Below are positions 48,401 through 54,400 of a stretch of DNA of 64,000 bases, in pieces (positions within the stretch are counted from its first letter, which is position 1; every line of letters starts with the position of its first letter). Below the pieces are notes generated by a model. The model did not search any database, was not told the origin of the DNA, and saw only the letters and a program-made list of their open reading frames with translations. Both the position numbers and the translations under genes were made by a program. The stretch lies in the NCBI RefSeq assembly GCF_015832195.1, contig NC_052018.1, positions 54,125,666 through 54,189,665 of the forward strand. Reading direction: 5' to 3'. Source of the stretch: Motacilla alba alba. Its lineage: Eukaryota > Chordata > Aves > Passeriformes > Motacillidae.

Positions 48401-51400
48401 TGATCTTCACATACTCATAACTTAGATTATTTTTAGTGTACTCAGTGAAGGTTATGGTGTATTCTGTGAAGGTTTATTTTATTTTAGCAGGAAAAAAAAT
48501 ATCTGACACCCTAGCATTGTTTTAAGCAGGTGTTAATAGGGGGTATGTGTCAGTGCCATGCTTTATCCATATAATAACATTGTGAAAACTATATCCACAG
48601 CAGTTTTTACTAGAAGGAACATTGATATTTCCCCCTCCCCCCTTTTTATCCCCTTTTTTTTCCTTTTTTTTTCCACATCTAGTTGTAGGCTGCAGAAGCA
48701 GTGGTAAGAATTTTCCTAATGGCTGCTTCTGAAAGGCTTCCAAACTAGCAATTAAAAATATAAGACTGTTTTATCTTTTGTCTGTGTTTTATGTCATCTC
48801 AGAAATGCTTCAATCAAAATAGGTGGTAAGACTGTCAATGGCATATCAGAAAAAAAAAAAAAACAAACCCAGATATTAGTTGTGTTTGAGGATGTACCAT
48901 CTATTTATAATTTGTTTCTGAAGTCATTCAGAACTTGTAAATCTATGTTTTGTACCTTGTTTGGACAAGTAAACTTGTGGGGATAGAGAGGGAGGGGGGA
49001 AAAGGATAAGAAACAGAACTACTTTCATTTGAGATTATTTATCTAGGTTAGAATTCTTCACAAACAATGAAAAAGAAGATAGACTATTTCTATGCTTCAG
49101 GGAACTTAATGTGATCTAAGTCAAAATAGAAGGGGAAAGCAGAAATGAGTTAAGATTAATTTCTTTGTGATTCTAAAAAAAATAATTGTGTTTATACTTT
49201 TTCTGTAACTTAGACTCCTGGAGGTTTTAGCAATGATTATAAAACTGTCAGAGTGGTGGTATATGAATAAATCTAGCATGTCAACTAGTGCTTCGTTAAA
49301 GAATCCTACTTTTGGTCACAAAAATTACTTACTCCAGATTCTCTTCTGTTTTATTTTGCATCCATTTTATTGTTGTGTGAAAAGTGTACCAGTCCTTTCC
49401 GAAGAGCAGAAATTGTGGTCATCAGTAGGAAATGACCTTATCAGCTGGCCTTCACAGGCTCCTGGCACCACTAGGTGGTGGGATTTATATGTGGGACAAG
49501 TAGGCACTTACCCCCTAATGGTCTCAACTGTCTTAATGCTCCTGTTTCTGTTTTTATGCTGCCATAGCTGTGTGCTTTCTGAGACCTGTGTTAGGGCTTC
49601 CACAGAACTGTGTAATAAGCCTGAAATAAAGATCAAGTGCTTTATTTTGCATGTGTCAGCTTTGTTAGCAACTTTTGAGTTATTCTTGGAATTTTATTGC
49701 CAAGCTGCAGTAAAGGAGACTTAGTGATGGATAAACTTGGTTTGGGGCTGAGAGGCTCAAGACATGGAAAACCTTTAACATTTTGAATTCTGTACTTTTA
49801 TGGTGTTTAAATTATATAGCTATAAATAATGCAGCCATGCTGCCATTTTCTTGTTTATTATTCGGCTTTTGCTTGTTATCCATCAGGTAGTGTGTAGGCA
49901 GATACTAGCTTGTCGAACCTGAAAAACATAGCAGGGATGAAGGAAACAGAATCATCAGGCTTGCTCTCCACAGTCCACGCAAAAAAAATTATTTCAAAAC
50001 AAACTCTTTTCTTAAGTAATGAAAGGAATGATGCTTGATGCACAGTGAGAACAGAAGGGTGTTCTGCATCTGAATGAAAGATCTCTCAAGCTGTAGTGTA
50101 AAAGCCTGATGCCAGTAAAGTGCTCCAGGGATTTTTCAGCCATGTTTCCAATTAGGGCTGGCTCTTGTTATCTGTAAAGTACTGTGTATTGTTTGTAACA
50201 CAGCTGGGAGCCTGTCAGATTCTTTTCACAACTTGTAAAACCTGGTGATTGGAAAGATGAGCTTGCAATGCTCCCCACACACAGTCCACTCTGTAATGAT
50301 CTGTTTTCTTCTGCATCTTTTTTATTGCAGTCATGCTCTCCAGGATTTTACAGGCTTCCATCTCCTCCTGCGGGAAGGACACCTGCTCAGTCCTTAGGCA
50401 CCTGTGCTGTATGTCAGTGTCATGGACACAGCACTATGTGTGACTCTGAAACGTCAGTTTGTCAGGTATTACACTTCCAAACCTTTGCACCAAGTTAATC
50501 TTAATGTAAAATTCCTAACTTGTGCTACTAATCTAAAAAAACAGAAGACAATATTTTAATACAATTTTGCCTAAATAGCTTAAGTATCAAAGTTCAGGCA
50601 GAGTCATAATAGCAAACTTTTGAAGTTTTCTGTTCTGATTCTCTAGAGTTCAGATTATGCAGTGCTTATTCACCCCTGAATTACTATTTGTTTAAAAAGA
50701 AAAAGTAGACATCTGCAAAACAAAGAAACAATGTACCATGTGTCATACAGTAAACACAATTCTGCTCTTACAGGCAGTAATACACATAACCAGGTACAAT
50801 AAGACTGAATTTTAATTATTGCTTCTCCTCCAATGGCTGGAGCAAAGGGGGAAAGAAAGGATGAACGGGATAAGAAATTCTGTAGGATACATCTGGGTGG
50901 TTGCAGACCTGTATTCTTTCTACTTTTAAGCCCGTATGTTACTCAGCAGGCATATAGATAGATATAGATATGATAGAAGCTTAAAGCAAGCATTCCCACT
51001 GAGAATCATATCAGGGGAATTATGTATTGAAGCGGGTTTGAATCCCTAAGGCTGGGAGCAGAATGTTGCCTGCTTTCATGTAATTATCAAATGCAGCTTT
51101 CATTCTGTCTCCTTCCTCGGCAGGATTGTCAGCACAATACTGCTGGTCACCACTGTGAGAGGTGTGCTCCGGGATTTTACGGCACTGTCCAAGGCTCTCC
51201 GGATGACTGTCGGCCTTGCGCTTGCCCCCTATCCATTCCTAGTAACAAGTAAGTCAGTAAACTCTTGGTGCAGAGTTGCCTTTCTAGCAAGCCAGAGCTT
51301 CCTTCTGGGCTCCCTATGTCCTTTTTCAGATGGCTGGCTACAGGAGAATTGCCTCATGGAAGCTATAATAAAAACTTCTTAATCTACTTTTGCTAATTGA

Positions 51401-54400
51401 TCTTCCTTTAAAAGTCAGAAATTGCTCCCTTGCTAATTTGTGATGAATAAATTAATAAGTGCTAGAAAATACAGTACTCAAGATAATGAGTGTGTGTTAT
51501 AAAGGTATTCTCATAAATGGAGCTGGAGCAGAACCCAAGTACAATGTAGCCACGAGGGAGCTGCAAAAATTCTTGTATATTATGTTGGTATAAATGTGTT
51601 GCAGTGCCTTTCTTGCTCCTCTATGGAATTTATTGATTCCTTATTTAATGTTACATGAGTTTTAGGCAATTTGTGAAATATAGAATAATTTAAAAGCATT
51701 ATAGTTATTGCAGCATAAATTTTACTGGTTACTTTATGCTAATGAGCCTTTCCATGATGCTTCTGTATGTGTTCCCAACAGATGATATTTTAGCACTTGA
51801 GATTTGTTTGTTGTTTTGCTGAGAAGCTCTTAATGATATTTGGCATCATACTGTAGTAGTGCAATGAACAGGTTTGTGTTTCATGAATGTGCTTTTGAAA
51901 AGCTGGAAGTGTTCTGTAAAACCATTTTTCTTTGCCTTGTCTTGCCTTTAGTCAGTTTAGTGAGGATTTCAGTCAGCTGAGAATTTAGGGGGGTTTCTTT
52001 TTCTTTTTACTTCATTTTATCATTTTGGTTTGGTCTTGGGTTTATTTTGAAGGAGGAAAGTCCTTTTTCAAATATTGTTAGATAAAGACATCATAATCTT
52101 TCATCCGCAGCATGAGTTTTTAAAAATACTTCCAAATCTCAGGTATTTAAAGAAATGTCCTTTATCTCATAAGTTATAACGCATTCTTAACTACAAGTTT
52201 TTCTGAGGTTTGCCCATTTCGTGAGTATTTTCTGTTACAACTTGATAATGTGTTCTGTCTATTAGTGTCAGAAGAGGACATTCAAGTTGCAAAGAGCAAG
52301 GTCAACCAAGCTTCTCGGTTTTGCAAATCAGAAAATATTGGAAAAAACTTTTTATGTTACTAACTGGCAGTATGAAGGGCTGCAAATACTGCATCCTGTC
52401 TTTTTTTGTGGGGCTTAGGAACCTCTGGTTGCTAATATGAGATACATTTTCTGTATCATGTGTCAGATCAGAAAATGAGCAGGGCTCTTCACCTGGTGTT
52501 TATGGCACCATGCTACAAGAATTTAGACATATTCTCCACACTGTGCTCCCAAGATCATTTCAATATCTTCTTTAAAACCTAACATAAACTCAGGAAGTAA
52601 GCGTTGCTGAAGTTTTCTACAGGTGGGAAATGTGTGGGCTGTGGGTAGTATGTATAACACAGAATCATTGAATCGTGTGGGTTGGAAGAGACCTTAAATA
52701 TCATTTAACTCCAGCTCTCCTGCCATAGGCAGGGACACCTTCCACTAGACCAGGTTTCTCAAAGCACCATCCAACCTGGCCATGAAGACTTCAAGGGATT
52801 GGGGCATCTGCCACTTCATTGGGCAGGCTGTTCCAGTGTCTCACCACCCTCTGAGTAAAGAATTTCCTCCTAACATCTAATCTACGTTTCCCCTCCATTA
52901 GTTTAAAACCACTCCCTGTTGTCTTATCTCCATCTTTTTTTAAAAGCTCCTTTAGGTGTCCTAGGTGCACACTCAAATTGCTGAGCTGCCTGAGGGAGAA
53001 GAAGCAAAGTGCCCGTACCTCATTTAGTCACATAACCTGCATGGCTGTGGTTGTTGTCACAGCTTTTTGTGTCTTGCTTACATGAAAGTGATCATGAGAC
53101 TCTCTGGTTTCATACCCCTTCACAGGAGATAAGAGAATAACACCTAGTCTGAATTTAATAAAAACACTTAATCATCAGATAGTCATCCTATTTCTTAGTG
53201 CTGTTAAGAAAAGTCAGATCTGGGCATGTCCAGGAGCAGAACTGCTTGTGTTTTATAGAGCTTAACTCAGCTGTCTCTAGACATCATGGGAGGGATTTCT
53301 ATTTCTGTTATCCACAGCCATCAACAACTTCGGTAGCTGTATAGTAAATATAGAGACTGACAACTGTACATCTCACTCATGTTAAGCCTAAAGGAAAACA
53401 CCCCTGGAGAGAGGGCAGGGAGGGAGGTGTTTCAAATGTCTGTATAAGTCTGTCTGTACATCTCCATTTTCCAGTGCAGATAGAGGATGCCTGAACAATT
53501 GGTTTAGACTAGATGCCTGACTCTTAGATGGATAGAGTGGCATAGATTCATTGCATAAAGCTACAGTATTAGGTAGAAAATTATAGTAGCAGACCTTAGA
53601 TTTGTATCTTTTGCAGATCAGTTAAAGCTCTTCAGGATGCTATTAAGGAAAAAGTCTACCTGCAGCTATTTTATGGTAGTCAAGTAATCATAATCTAGAT
53701 GAAATACAGATAGCTAATGAGCTATCTCATTAGCTTGCTATGTCATGACTGATACGATAGTATTTCTGAATTGTACAGTGCAATTATTTTTATTTATGAA
53801 ATTGTATAAAACTCCACTAAAGTTCTAAATACTGTGTTTATACTGCTGTACAATCAGCAGTCAGCTTCAAACATGATGAGCTGGGGGGAAAAAAAAGAAC
53901 AGAGAGAATGAATTTTTCTTAGTATGGATCTATTTTTATGGAGTTGAAAATGTGTTGGATAATGAGTTTGTGAGTAATAGATCAATTTGTTTACATTTTT
54001 TGCAAGGGCATAATTTTATATACTCATTCAAGCGCTATTGATTTAATGCATTATAAGCAAGTTAGATGAGGATGCTGACTGCACTGTACCAAGAAGGAGC
54101 CCTGGGCTCACCACTAGCCACTTCTGTGCTTTTCTAGTTCTTCTTCCACAAAGAGCTGAAAGAGTTTCATGGTTTTACATCATCTTAATATTTAGTTCTG
54201 TTCTTTTGCCCTACCCGCCCTTTTTGTTTGTTTTAACTGCCTGTATAGGCACTTAATACACTAGCATTTCAACTAAGGGCTACTTTGTGCAGTGCCCACA
54301 GGTACACACTACAGTCAGTAGTAAAGTGGCTTAGAAAAGATAATCTGGTGTTTTCCATGATTAAAATAAGACCTCTCCCTGATAATGAAGGAGGTAGTTT

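Noticed and set aside
49233..49724. Longest open frame of the window, 163 codons on the + strand
   Set aside because: AT-rich composition, no recognisable domain, no splice borders in phase with LAMA2. A frame of this length is roughly what chance gives somewhere in six frames of 64 kb.
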